Shown here: piece after piece, positions 53,042 to 60,924 of the stretch
How positions within the stretch are numbered: position 1 is the stretch's first letter
How the letters are laid out: the number at the start of each line of letters is the position of its first letter
NCBI GenBank assembly: GCA_947441615.1
Contig: CANEUH010000001.1
Coordinates: 186,001-250,000, forward strand
Direction: 5' to 3'
Source of the DNA: Bacteriovoracaceae bacterium
GTDB taxonomy: Bacteria > Bdellovibrionota > Bacteriovoracia > Bacteriovoracales > Bacteriovoracaceae
Length of the DNA: 64,000 nt
Translations under genes and position numbers: made by a program
Notes under the pieces: generated by a model
Seen by the model: the letters and a program-made list of their open reading frames with translations, nothing else
What the model was told of the DNA's origin: nothing
The model's database searches: none

Positions 53042-53260
53042 ATGTCAAAGAATACAGTAGTAGCAAACACGGAAGAAAAAGTGTCAGCGGCACCAGAAGT
53101 GATGACCATTAAAAACTTCCGCTCTAACGGCGACATTGAAAACTTTTATCGCTACATTCATGATAACGGTCTTCGTAGAGAAGCTTTCATGTTAATGGAA
53201 TATGCAATCTCAAAAGTTGCAAAAGCAAGAAAAGGTAAGCGCGCAAAAACTCTTCAGTAA
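53042..53260 (+). CDS. 72-aa hypothetical protein
   Basis: A small soluble protein with a basic C-terminus (KVAKARKGKRAKTLQ) and an amphipathic helix segment (NFYRYIHDNGLRREAFML). It lies 51 nt after the GAF-AAA+ gene, with TAGGAGC upstream of its ATG, and is followed by a strong terminator. The basic tail may bind nucleic acid. No family is recognised. Confidence 0.7.
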   Translation: MSKNTVVANTEEKVSAAPEVMTIKNFRSNGDIENFYRYIHDNGLRREAFMLMEYAISKVAKARKGKRAKTLQ

Positions 53261-53272
53261 TAAAATGATCAT

Positions 53273-53301
53273 GGGCCCTATTGATGGGGCCCTTTTTTTT
53301 T
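53273..53301 (+). terminator. Rho-independent terminator
   Basis: GGGCCC (53273-53278) and GGGCCC (53287-53292) form a 6-bp GC stem with an 8-nt loop, followed by nine T. It ends the 51503-53260 unit. Confidence 0.9.
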
Positions 53302-53314
53302 CCTAGGTCTCTAC

Positions 53315-54736
53315 ATGGATGTATCAAAAACTAAAATCGTCTTCGATCCTCTTTACGGCTTCATTCATCTTACAAATCTTGAATGGGAAATCATCCACAG
53401 TCCTTTTTATCAAAGGCTTCGTTGGATTAAGCAACTGGGATTTACGTTCTATACTTTCCCAGGAGCAGAGCACTCACGTTTTGGTCATTCCATTGGGGTG
53501 ATGTTTAATGCTCATAAAATTCTTCAAAGACTTGGTAAGAGTGTTTCAGATGCTGAACTTTTTGATGACAAGACTCAATCACAAGAAAAATCTTTCCATC
53601 AAAGTATCCGACTAGCAGCTCTTCTCCATGATCTTGGCACGTTCATGTTCTCCCATACGACTGAGATGGCCTATATTCGATACGGTGAAACAACTCATGA
53701 TAAAAATGGCAAAGGTCACCCAGATGATCATGAGCACTTGGGTTCTTACATTATTAAAAATACCGATTATCCTCGCGGAGTAACTTATATCTTAAAAAAA
53801 TATAAAATCGATCCGCAAAAAATATCGAATCTTGTGAAAGGAATTGATCCCTCCATTCTTGCCAATCAAATTCTTCACTCAGAAGTTGATTGCGATAGAA
53901 TGGACTACCTCTTAAGGGATGCTCATTATTCAGGTATTAAGTATGGAACTTATGATCGGGATTATCTTTTGCATCACTTTAGAGTCGCCAATGTGAGTGG
54001 ACAAGAGGTTGTGGCAATAGGGCACAATGCTTTACACGCAGTGGAAGATTTTTTAATGGCAAGATTTGCTTGGTACTCACAAGTTATTCGCTCTCCTAGG
54101 GGAGCAAGATTTGATGCGATTGCTGAAGAAATTTGTTTTCATATGTTAGAGAAGGGTAAAATTCATACTTACTCCCAGTTGATGGAGATGATTGCGAATG
54201 ATCCTGATCAATTCTATACCTTTAACGATAACTATTTCATGCAGCAGGTTCATCTCAATTACACCAATGGTTCATTTGATAAAAATCCAAGGATTAAAGA
54301 TCTTGCGTATTGTTTGTTATTTGAGAAAGCTCCTCGAACAGTGAAGTGTGAAGAATTTAAGCAAAGGATTCTTAACCAAGATGAAGATCATGTTTTAGAT
54401 AAAATTTTGAAACATGCTCAGGATAAAATTAAAGAGATTAAGGAAATTCTAAAAAAGAAGGGAACAGAGAAAGATTGGATCGTTGAGGATCTTCCGACAA
54501 AACATATTGTTTTTGTAAAATCACGAAGAAAGCTCGTTAAGGGCAAAACTAGTCAGAATCTTCTTCTGGAGCGAGATCCAGCAAAAATAATTATGGATAA
54601 CGGAGATGTGAAACTCCTAGGAGACGTCGAGAATTCGATCATTTCTGATCTACAGCAAAAATTTAATTTTGTACCTAACGTCTACTGCTCAGATTCAGCT
54701 TATGAGCTTTTAAAAGTGGAAGGGATCATTGCCTAG
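53315..54736 (+). CDS. HD-domain phosphohydrolase, dNTPase-like
   Basis: A 473-aa enzyme of the SAMHD1-like/COG1078 group. The metal-binding HD residues are visible: GAEHSRFGHSIG (about 50-61), LAALLHDLGTFMFSHTTE (HD at about 105-106) and the later Asp in SEVDCDRMDYLLRDAHYSG. It probably cleaves dNTPs, though related enzymes have other substrates. It starts 14 nt after the terminator and ends before two tandem promoters. Confidence 0.85.
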   Translation: MDVSKTKIVFDPLYGFIHLTNLEWEIIHSPFYQRLRWIKQLGFTFYTFPGAEHSRFGHSIGVMFNAHKILQRLGKSVSDAELFDDKTQSQEKSFHQSIRLAALLHDLGTFMFSHTTEMAYIRYGETTHDKNGKGHPDDHEHLGSYIIKNTDYPRGVTYILKKYKIDPQKISNLVKGIDPSILANQILHSEVDCDRMDYLLRDAHYSGIKYGTYDRDYLLHHFRVANVSGQEVVAIGHNALHAVEDFLMARFAWYSQVIRSPRGARFDAIAEEICFHMLEKGKIHTYSQLMEMIANDPDQFYTFNDNYFMQQVHLNYTNGSFDKNPRIKDLAYCLLFEKAPRTVKCEEFKQRILNQDEDHVLDKILKHAQDKIKEIKEILKKKGTEKDWIVEDLPTKHIVFVKSRRKLVKGKTSQNLLLERDPAKIIMDNGDVKLLGDVENSIISDLQQKFNFVPNVYCSDSAYELLKVEGIIA

Positions 54737-54746
54737 TTGAGTTCTG

Positions 54747-54775
54747 TTGTCGGTTATTATATTGAGAGTCATAAT
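54747..54775 (+). promoter_or_regulatory. Upstream promoter of the ftsE operon
   Basis: TTGTCG (54747-54752), 17-nt spacer, CATAAT (54770-54775), starting 11 nt after the HD gene. Confidence 0.5.
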
Positions 54776-54777
54776 CT

Positions 54778-54806
54778 TTACTTTCTTAGTTTGATCTCGG
54801 TACAAT
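54778..54806 (+). promoter_or_regulatory. Downstream promoter of the ftsE operon
   Basis: TTACTT (54778-54783), 17-nt spacer, TACAAT (54801-54806), 26 nt before the ATG at 54832. It lies in tandem with the previous promoter. Confidence 0.45.
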
Positions 54807-54831
54807 GTTTGCAGAACGTTAAACTGGGACC

Positions 54832-55578
54832 ATGATGGTTCCACTAATTAATAGGCAGGTTTCAGGGATGTTAACCGGTCGTCTTCCACAACAAAGCCGT
54901 CCTCGTCAGGGGACAAATCATCAGAATTACTTATTTCATCTCGACAATATGTCAGTTGAATACGGTTCTTTGAAGGCATTAAAGTCAGTTCAGCTTACGA
55001 TCTATCCAGGTGAGATTTTATTCGTCACTGGCCCATCTGGTGCCGGAAAGACTTCACTTTTAAGTGTCCTTGGTGGTCATTTGCAACCAACTAGCGGGAA
55101 AGCAATCCTTCCACATGAAAGAGATTCGAAACATTTTGTTTCTACAGTTTTTCAAGACTTGAGACTTCTCAATAAGAAAACATGTGAAGACAATTTGTGG
55201 CTCGCCTATGACTCGACTGTTTATAACGGTAAGAATGAATTTTATAGAGAAATGGAAGACCTAGCTCATCTTTTACAAGTGAAAGATCACCTCAATCGTA
55301 AAATCGAAGATTGTAACGGTGGCCTTAAGCAAAAAATGGCCATGATGAGAGCACTTCTCTCAAAACCAACTGCGATATTGGCCGATGAACCCACGAGCTC
55401 ACTAGATAAAGAAAATTCTTATCGCTTATTTGAAGTTTTAAATCACTTCAATCATAAAAAAGGCCTGACTCTTGTTTGGGCAACTCACAATAAAGAATTG
55501 ATTAAACAATTCCCTGGTAAGATTGCTCACTTAGATAACGGCCGCTTAGTTTATTCAGGACACGCATGTTTTATTTAA
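54832..55578 (+). CDS. ftsE: FtsE-like ABC ATPase
   Basis: A 248-aa ATPase of the FtsEX cell-wall complex. Walker A is GPSGAGKTS and Walker B is ILADEP followed by TSSLD, as in FtsE. The ABC signature reads CNGGLKQKMAMMR where LSGGQ-type text is usual. The first 40 residues extend beyond most FtsE proteins; starts at 54832 and 54868 are both possible. It overlaps ftsX by 13 nt. FtsEX activates murein hydrolases at division through an EnvC-type partner, and one follows here. Confidence 0.85.
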   Translation: MMVPLINRQVSGMLTGRLPQQSRPRQGTNHQNYLFHLDNMSVEYGSLKALKSVQLTIYPGEILFVTGPSGAGKTSLLSVLGGHLQPTSGKAILPHERDSKHFVSTVFQDLRLLNKKTCEDNLWLAYDSTVYNGKNEFYREMEDLAHLLQVKDHLNRKIEDCNGGLKQKMAMMRALLSKPTAILADEPTSSLDKENSYRLFEVLNHFNHKKGLTLVWATHNKELIKQFPGKIAHLDNGRLVYSGHACFI

Positions 55579-56366
55579 AAGAATTTTTTAAATCAATTGG
55601 AGAGTCCCCAATTCGTGGCGCGAGTTTTCTTCTGTTTTCGTGCCTACTGGCAATGGGGTTAACTCATAGACCTTGGATCGCTCGCACGATTCAGATGATA
55701 TCCCCTGAAAAAATGGTGAATCCTTATTTCGTTGCAGTGATTGATGGAAGTGTTGATTCTGCCAAAATAAAAAATGTTCTATCGAGGTTACCGGGTATTT
55801 TAAGTGTTGATGACACAGGTTCAGCTCGCTCGAGAACAAAATTGAATCAACTCGTTGGCCAGCTTGGTAGTGATTATTCTCTTGATCAAAATCTTCTGAA
55901 TTTTAAATCCTTAAGAATTGTGATGAGTCCTGCTCTGTCTATCGAGAGCCTTGATTTTGTAAGAGATCAAGTTGTGAAAATGGGTGGAAAAGAACACGTC
56001 TCTGCGACGGATGTAAAATATCCCGAAGTGACTTCTGTCATGAAATCCCATCCCTTCTATAGCTTCATTGCTAAAGGTGGAGACTGGGGAGTGATTTCAA
56101 TCTTAGCACTTCTTTGGATTGTCTCTTTTTGGTTATGCTATGACCTTTTTCGATCACGCTCATACATTATTGAAAAATTTCAGCGAAAGAAGTTTGTTGC
56201 GGCTAAAACTATTTCGACAGGTCTAGGTATCGTGTTCATGTCTTTCACTGCTTTTGGTATCTGGAATGGAACATTAAAGTTTTTTGACTCTGTGATATTA
56301 TTTGCAGTATTTTCAGTTTTTTGGACCTTTTCAATGCAGGAATGGAAATGGAAGCCAAGCATTTAA
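55566..56366 (+). CDS. ftsX: FtsX-like permease
   Basis: A 266-aa membrane protein. TM1 at about 18-35 (GASFLLFSCLLAMGL) precedes a large periplasmic domain (about 45-170), then three TM helices (for example WGVISILALLWIVSFWLCY, GIVFMSFTAFGIW). This matches FtsX, which passes ATP-driven changes from FtsE to a periplasmic hydrolase activator. It overlaps ftsE upstream and the EnvC-like gene downstream, so the three are translationally coupled. Confidence 0.85.
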   Translation: MFYLKEFFKSIGESPIRGASFLLFSCLLAMGLTHRPWIARTIQMISPEKMVNPYFVAVIDGSVDSAKIKNVLSRLPGILSVDDTGSARSRTKLNQLVGQLGSDYSLDQNLLNFKSLRIVMSPALSIESLDFVRDQVVKMGGKEHVSATDVKYPEVTSVMKSHPFYSFIAKGGDWGVISILALLWIVSFWLCYDLFRSRSYIIEKFQRKKFVAAKTISTGLGIVFMSFTAFGIWNGTLKFFDSVILFAVFSVFWTFSMQEWKWKPSI

Positions 56367-57373
56367 GATATTCACTATACATTACTGTATTTACCCTCTC
56401 CTTGAGTGGTTTTGCAGCGATAAGAAAACCTGTTGATGAGCTTGCTCGCTACCGTGTAGAAGTGATGGAGATGGGAGCGAGATTATCCACCTTAGAAAAA
56501 GAAATTGGCTCAAAAAACAATCTTTATCTCTCTAGCCTTCAGCAAATTAAGCAGTTTGAATCAGATATCAAAATGTATCGAGATGAGCTGACAAAAAAAC
56601 AAAAAGAAGTTCATGAGTCTCAAATTGAAAATAAAAATATTCTTCAGAGTTATTTATTAGAAAGTGAAAATGAAACCACGGAGCCTTGGCAGAGGAAAGT
56701 CCATTTCGAACTCTTAAAGCAGGCGCAGAATAAATTAATGACAAAAGAAAATGAGCTTCTTGGTTTTCAAACGAAAGTGAATGAATTTGATCAGAAGTTG
56801 ACTTCTCTGCGCTTGAACGAAGAAGAACTTGCTCAAGTAATCCAAGAATTAGAAAACCGCAAGAAAACAGCTATGGAGAAGTATTTAGCCAAGGTTGAAT
56901 CCAAAAAGAAAATGGAGTCCAAAGTTCAGGGTCAAAAAATTCACAATCGCCTCGCTGCAGTTAAAAAAGAGTTGAGTGATGCACCTGTTGTTGTTTCAAG
57001 GCCAGACAGATTTTTCGCTAAACCCGTAGAGGACTTTTTAAGTCTTACCTCGAGCCCTAAAGGGGTCACTTTTAAGTATAATGCGGTTCAGCCTGTTAAG
57101 GCCGTGGGAAGTGGGAAAGTAGTATTCGCTGGAGACCTTGCTTCCTATGGTCAAGTGGTTTTAATTGATCACGGTAAAGACTTAAGAACGGTTTTATTAG
57201 GTAAGATGAATATAAAAGTGAAAAAGAATGATACTGTTCGAGATGGTGAAGTTCTTGCTTACACTCTCAATGATACGAAAGAGGCCCAAAATCTTTACTT
57301 TGAGGTGAGAAAGAAAAACTCTGCTCAAAACACTATTTTGTGGTTAGACCAGAGGGGAGTGAGTAAAATCTAA
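56348..57373 (+). CDS. EnvC-like murein hydrolase activator
   Basis: About 341 aa with a signal-like N-terminus (LYITVFTLSLSGFAAI). A long coiled coil (about 35-215) is followed by a C-terminal LytM (M23) domain (about 250-335). The domain lacks the zinc residues: no H-x3-D is seen near the start, and at the HxH place it reads LYFEVRKK. A catalytically dead LytM plus coiled coil is the hallmark of EnvC. It follows ftsEX directly. AGGA precedes the ATG at 56348, which overlaps ftsX by 19 nt. Confidence 0.85.
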   Translation: MEAKHLRYSLYITVFTLSLSGFAAIRKPVDELARYRVEVMEMGARLSTLEKEIGSKNNLYLSSLQQIKQFESDIKMYRDELTKKQKEVHESQIENKNILQSYLLESENETTEPWQRKVHFELLKQAQNKLMTKENELLGFQTKVNEFDQKLTSLRLNEEELAQVIQELENRKKTAMEKYLAKVESKKKMESKVQGQKIHNRLAAVKKELSDAPVVVSRPDRFFAKPVEDFLSLTSSPKGVTFKYNAVQPVKAVGSGKVVFAGDLASYGQVVLIDHGKDLRTVLLGKMNIKVKKNDTVRDGEVLAYTLNDTKEAQNLYFEVRKKNSAQNTILWLDQRGVSKI

Positions 57374-57391
57374 GGGACACTTATCCCTTAG
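57370..57391 (+). promoter_or_regulatory. Hairpin between envC-like stop and ctpA ribosome site
   Basis: CTAAGGGA (57370-57377), a 6-nt loop and TCCCTTAG (57384-57391) form an 8-bp perfect stem. It covers the envC-like stop and the first bases of TTAGGAG, the ctpA ribosome site (ATG at 57400), so it may limit ctpA translation. Confidence 0.5.
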
Positions 57392-57399
57392 GAGCTTTC

Positions 57400-58818
57400 A
57401 TGTTTCGTTATGTATTGCCGTCAATACTCGTCTTCTCATTATCGATAAATCTGTTTGCTCGTGAAGATAAATCCTCATCTCCAAAGATAAGTGTAAACCG
57501 CTCGCGTTTTGAACAATTAGAGCTTTTTAACAAAGTCATGCATTTAGTTGAGACCCAGTATTACAGACCTGTTAGTACGGAGAAGCTTATTGAAGGCGCC
57601 CTAAAAGGAATGATGGAAACCTTGGATCCCCATTCTGCTTTTTTAAGTAAAGATTTTTTTGAGAAAATGCAAAATGATACTGCTGGGGAGTTTGGTGGGC
57701 TTGGTTTAGAAGTGACTCAAAAAGATGGAATCATCTACATCGTGACTCCAATCGATGACACACCTGCATACCGTGCTGGAATTAAATCAAAAGATAAGAT
57801 TGTTGAAATAAATCACGAGCCAATTGTCGGCATGACATTAGATCAAGTGATTGAAAAAATGCGCGGAAAGATTGGAGAGAAAATCCATTTAGGTATTTTT
57901 AGAGAAGGAGTTGAGGGGGTAAAGCATTATTCACTCAAGCGAGAGCTCATCAAGGTTAAACCAGTGAAAGCTGAGTTAATTCAGGATAAGTTTGCTTACA
58001 TTCGGCTAACTCAGTTTCAAAAACGCTCTGCTGAGTCTATAGAGGATTCACTTCGGTCCATGAAAAAGAAATTAAAAGACGCTCCCTTTGGTGGCATCGT
58101 TTTAGATCTGAGATCTAACCCGGGTGGGCTTTTGGATCAAGCAGTAGACGTTTCTTCACTCTTTTTAAAAGAGGGAATCGTTGTAACGACAGAGGCCAGA
58201 GATCCTCAGAATAAAGATATTCGTTATGTAAAAAAAATTGGCTACAAAGATCTTAAAACACCAATGGTTGTTTTAATTAATGGTGCCTCTGCTTCTGCTT
58301 CAGAAATTGTTGCCGGGGCATTACAAGATTATGGTCGCGCCATCATTATGGGTACCCTTTCATTTGGTAAAGGATCTGTTCAAACGGTTGCTCAGCTTGA
58401 TAAAAGTACTGGGGTAAAGTTAACCATCGCCCAATATATGACTCCCAAGAACAGGAAGATCCAGGCGATTGGTATTGAGCCAGATGTGAAAATCGAAGAA
58501 ATTAGTCAAAGTGATTTTGAAAAAGGGCTTAAAGAAGATCGATATATAAGAGAAAAAGATCTCAAGGGTCACCTCACAGCAACAATTGAAACTTCTGAAG
58601 AGAAGACACAAAGAGAGCAACTTGAAAGAAAAGAAAGAGCAATAAGAATACAAGAAATGGAATCAAAGCAATCTCAAGGGAGCAAAGATAATAAAAAAGA
58701 GGGCGTGGATGATCTCTTTAAATCTTACGAGCCTTCTCAAGATTACCAAGTCCTTCAGGCCATCAGATATCTTCAAGGTCTAAAGGTTTTTGAGACTTCA
58801 GTTAAGGCAATAAATTAA
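57400..58818 (+). CDS. ctpA: C-terminal processing protease CtpA (S41)
   Basis: A 472-aa periplasmic serine protease with a signal peptide (SILVFSLSINLFA). A PDZ domain is at about 90-175 (FGGLGLEVTQKDG, IVEINHEPIVGM). The S41 core has LDLRSNPGGLLDQAVDV, the nucleophile Ser in NGASASASEIVAGAL and the Lys in GTLSFGKGSVQTV. A Lys/Glu-rich tail ends it. Such proteases trim or degrade periplasmic proteins, including murein hydrolases, which fits its place after ftsEX-envC. Confidence 0.95.
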   Translation: MFRYVLPSILVFSLSINLFAREDKSSSPKISVNRSRFEQLELFNKVMHLVETQYYRPVSTEKLIEGALKGMMETLDPHSAFLSKDFFEKMQNDTAGEFGGLGLEVTQKDGIIYIVTPIDDTPAYRAGIKSKDKIVEINHEPIVGMTLDQVIEKMRGKIGEKIHLGIFREGVEGVKHYSLKRELIKVKPVKAELIQDKFAYIRLTQFQKRSAESIEDSLRSMKKKLKDAPFGGIVLDLRSNPGGLLDQAVDVSSLFLKEGIVVTTEARDPQNKDIRYVKKIGYKDLKTPMVVLINGASASASEIVAGALQDYGRAIIMGTLSFGKGSVQTVAQLDKSTGVKLTIAQYMTPKNRKIQAIGIEPDVKIEEISQSDFEKGLKEDRYIREKDLKGHLTATIETSEEKTQREQLERKERAIRIQEMESKQSQGSKDNKKEGVDDLFKSYEPSQDYQVLQAIRYLQGLKVFETSVKAIN

Positions 58819-58820
58819 TC

Positions 58821-60089
58821 ATGCTAGGGATAGATGCTGCAACGGTCTCGGACCTAGTCATTTCAATCAAAAATTTTCTCGAAGAAGAGTTTCAGGAAAT
58901 CATGGTTCAAGGAGAGGTAACGAACCTCTCTCCTTCCGGAGCTGGGCATTGGTACTTTACACTATCTGATGAATCCTCAAGTATCTCTTGTGCTTTATTT
59001 AAAGGTGATGCTTTAAGAAATCCAATCATTCGAAATTTAAAAGATGGTGATAAGATTGTTTTAGTTGGACCGGTCAGTGTTTATCAAAAAAGAGGAACCT
59101 TTCAAATTTTAGCAAAAAGAATTTTCCCAGCTGGTGAAGGCCAACTTAAGCTTCAATATGAAAGACTTAAGGCTAAGCTTTCTCAAGAGGGTCTTTTTGA
59201 TATAGAACAAAAAAAGCCATTACCAGATTTTCCTAAACGGATTGCCGTTATAACTGCTGAGCATGGAGCTGCATTACAGGATTTTTTAAATGTCATAAAG
59301 AGAAGATCTCTATGGGTGGATGTCCTCATTATCCCTGCGATGGTTCAAGGTGAAAATGCTCCTCCGTCTCTTATTTCGGCCCTCAAAAAAGCAGAAATAA
59401 TCAAAGATGTGGATGTTATTGTTTTAACAAGAGGTGGTGGAAGTTTAGAGGATCTTTGGGCTTTTAATGATGAGAATCTTGTTCGGGCCATTTATGCTTG
59501 CCCAAAACCGGTTGTCTCTGCCGTTGGCCACCAAGTAGATTTTACTCTTTGTGATTATGTTGCCGATCACCGTTCAGAGACTCCCACTGCAGCTGCTGAA
59601 ACTCTTTCGCAGCCACAGACAGAATTAAACTCAAGGCTTATTTATTGTCAGACACACTTAAAATCGAATCTCTTTAAAACGTTTCAACAAGTTCTATTAA
59701 TGATTCAGAAATTTCATCCTCGAGAGTTACTTAACCTAATGACTCAGAGGATTCATCAATCAGATAAAAGATTATCCCAGTTGAGCCTAGGTGGTCGCGC
59801 TGAGGAATTAATCGGACTACCTGAGGCGAGGCAAAGAGTTGATGAGGGAATTTTAAGGCTGAATCACGCTGGAGAAATAAGATTTAAAGGTATATCTGAA
59901 AAACTTAATCGTTTGGAACAAGTTCTAGGTGCTTTAAATCCATCAAACGTTTTAGGGCGAGGATTCTCTTACGTTAAGAGCTCAGATGGAGCAGTCATTA
60001 CATCCAATAAAGATTTTCAGAGATGCTCTAGTGGAGCAAGGGTAGAAATATTTTTCCATGATGGCAAAGGTCATGCACTAAAGGATTAG
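58821..60089 (+). CDS. xseA: Exodeoxyribonuclease VII large subunit
   Basis: A 422-aa nuclease subunit. The N-terminal OB fold has QGEVTNLSPSGAGHWYFTL. The conserved core includes RIAVITAEHGAALQDFLNV, LTRGGGSLEDLWAFNDE and AVGHQVDFTLCDYVADH, then a helical region and a small C-terminal domain. XseA works with XseB; no xseB is in the window. It lies 2 nt after ctpA. Confidence 0.95.
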   Translation: MLGIDAATVSDLVISIKNFLEEEFQEIMVQGEVTNLSPSGAGHWYFTLSDESSSISCALFKGDALRNPIIRNLKDGDKIVLVGPVSVYQKRGTFQILAKRIFPAGEGQLKLQYERLKAKLSQEGLFDIEQKKPLPDFPKRIAVITAEHGAALQDFLNVIKRRSLWVDVLIIPAMVQGENAPPSLISALKKAEIIKDVDVIVLTRGGGSLEDLWAFNDENLVRAIYACPKPVVSAVGHQVDFTLCDYVADHRSETPTAAAETLSQPQTELNSRLIYCQTHLKSNLFKTFQQVLLMIQKFHPRELLNLMTQRIHQSDKRLSQLSLGGRAEELIGLPEARQRVDEGILRLNHAGEIRFKGISEKLNRLEQVLGALNPSNVLGRGFSYVKSSDGAVITSNKDFQRCSSGARVEIFFHDGKGHALKD

Positions 60090-60090
60090 T

Positions 60091-60924
60091 ATGAAGAAGT
60101 TTATGTTGTTACTTTTTTTTGTTGGATGTGCTTCCGCAAATAATCCAATCCAAAAAGAAATGGTTATAAAACCAGGTGAAGTGAGATGGCTAGAGTTAGA
60201 GCTCGCCAGTAATAACATTAAACTATTTTGTCGGAATCAACCGGTTAAGTTTCATCGTGAGGGGAAGAAAATTCAAGCAGTGATTATGGAGAGCTACTTT
60301 TCTGATCTGACCCCATTCAATTGTGATTTCAATCAGGGAAAAAAGACGGTTGCTAGAATTTTATTTAAAGTGGTTAATAGAGAATATAAAGCCGAGAAGT
60401 TAAAGGTTGATCCTAAAAAGATTAAACTGTCTCCTGTGGATCAGGCCAGAGCAGATAGCGAACAAGTGGTCCTTAATAAAATTTATTCTTCTTCTCTTGA
60501 TCGTTTTCAATTTAGTACTTCCTTCAAGGAGCCTATGACGAGTCTCGTAACGAGTCTCTACGGAACCAAACGTGTTTATAATCGTCAGAAAAAAAGTCAG
60601 CACTTGGGAATTGATTATCGGGCCGCCATTGGGGATCAAGTTCCCGCAACGAACGCCGGCAAGGTGGTTTATGCGGGTGATTTATTTTACACAGGCTGGA
60701 CGGTCATTATTGATCACGGGTTAGATATTTTCTCAGTCTATGGTCACTTATCTAAACCACTTGTTTCTGAAGGAAAGTTTGTCGCTCGAGGTGAATTGAT
60801 AGGTTTATCTGGGAATACAGGTAGAACTTCTGGTCCTCACTTACATTGGGGTATGAAAGTTCAAGGTCAATATATCGATGGTTTTGTGCTCATCGATGAA
60901 ACGAAAAAAATATTTAAAGAATAA
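60091..60924 (+). CDS. M23 (LytM) murein endopeptidase lipoprotein
   Basis: A 277-aa protein with a lipoprotein signal (MLLLFFVGCAS, acylated Cys at 13). The M23 domain occupies about 140-275 and is intact: HLGIDYRA gives H-x3-D, VYGHL the middle His, and GPHLHWGM the HxH. It should cut peptide cross-bridges of murein. The outer-membrane anchor places it facing the wall. It lies 1 nt after xseA, in the cell-wall operon. Confidence 0.92.
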   Translation: MKKFMLLLFFVGCASANNPIQKEMVIKPGEVRWLELELASNNIKLFCRNQPVKFHREGKKIQAVIMESYFSDLTPFNCDFNQGKKTVARILFKVVNREYKAEKLKVDPKKIKLSPVDQARADSEQVVLNKIYSSSLDRFQFSTSFKEPMTSLVTSLYGTKRVYNRQKKSQHLGIDYRAAIGDQVPATNAGKVVYAGDLFYTGWTVIIDHGLDIFSVYGHLSKPLVSEGKFVARGELIGLSGNTGRTSGPHLHWGMKVQGQYIDGFVLIDETKKIFKE

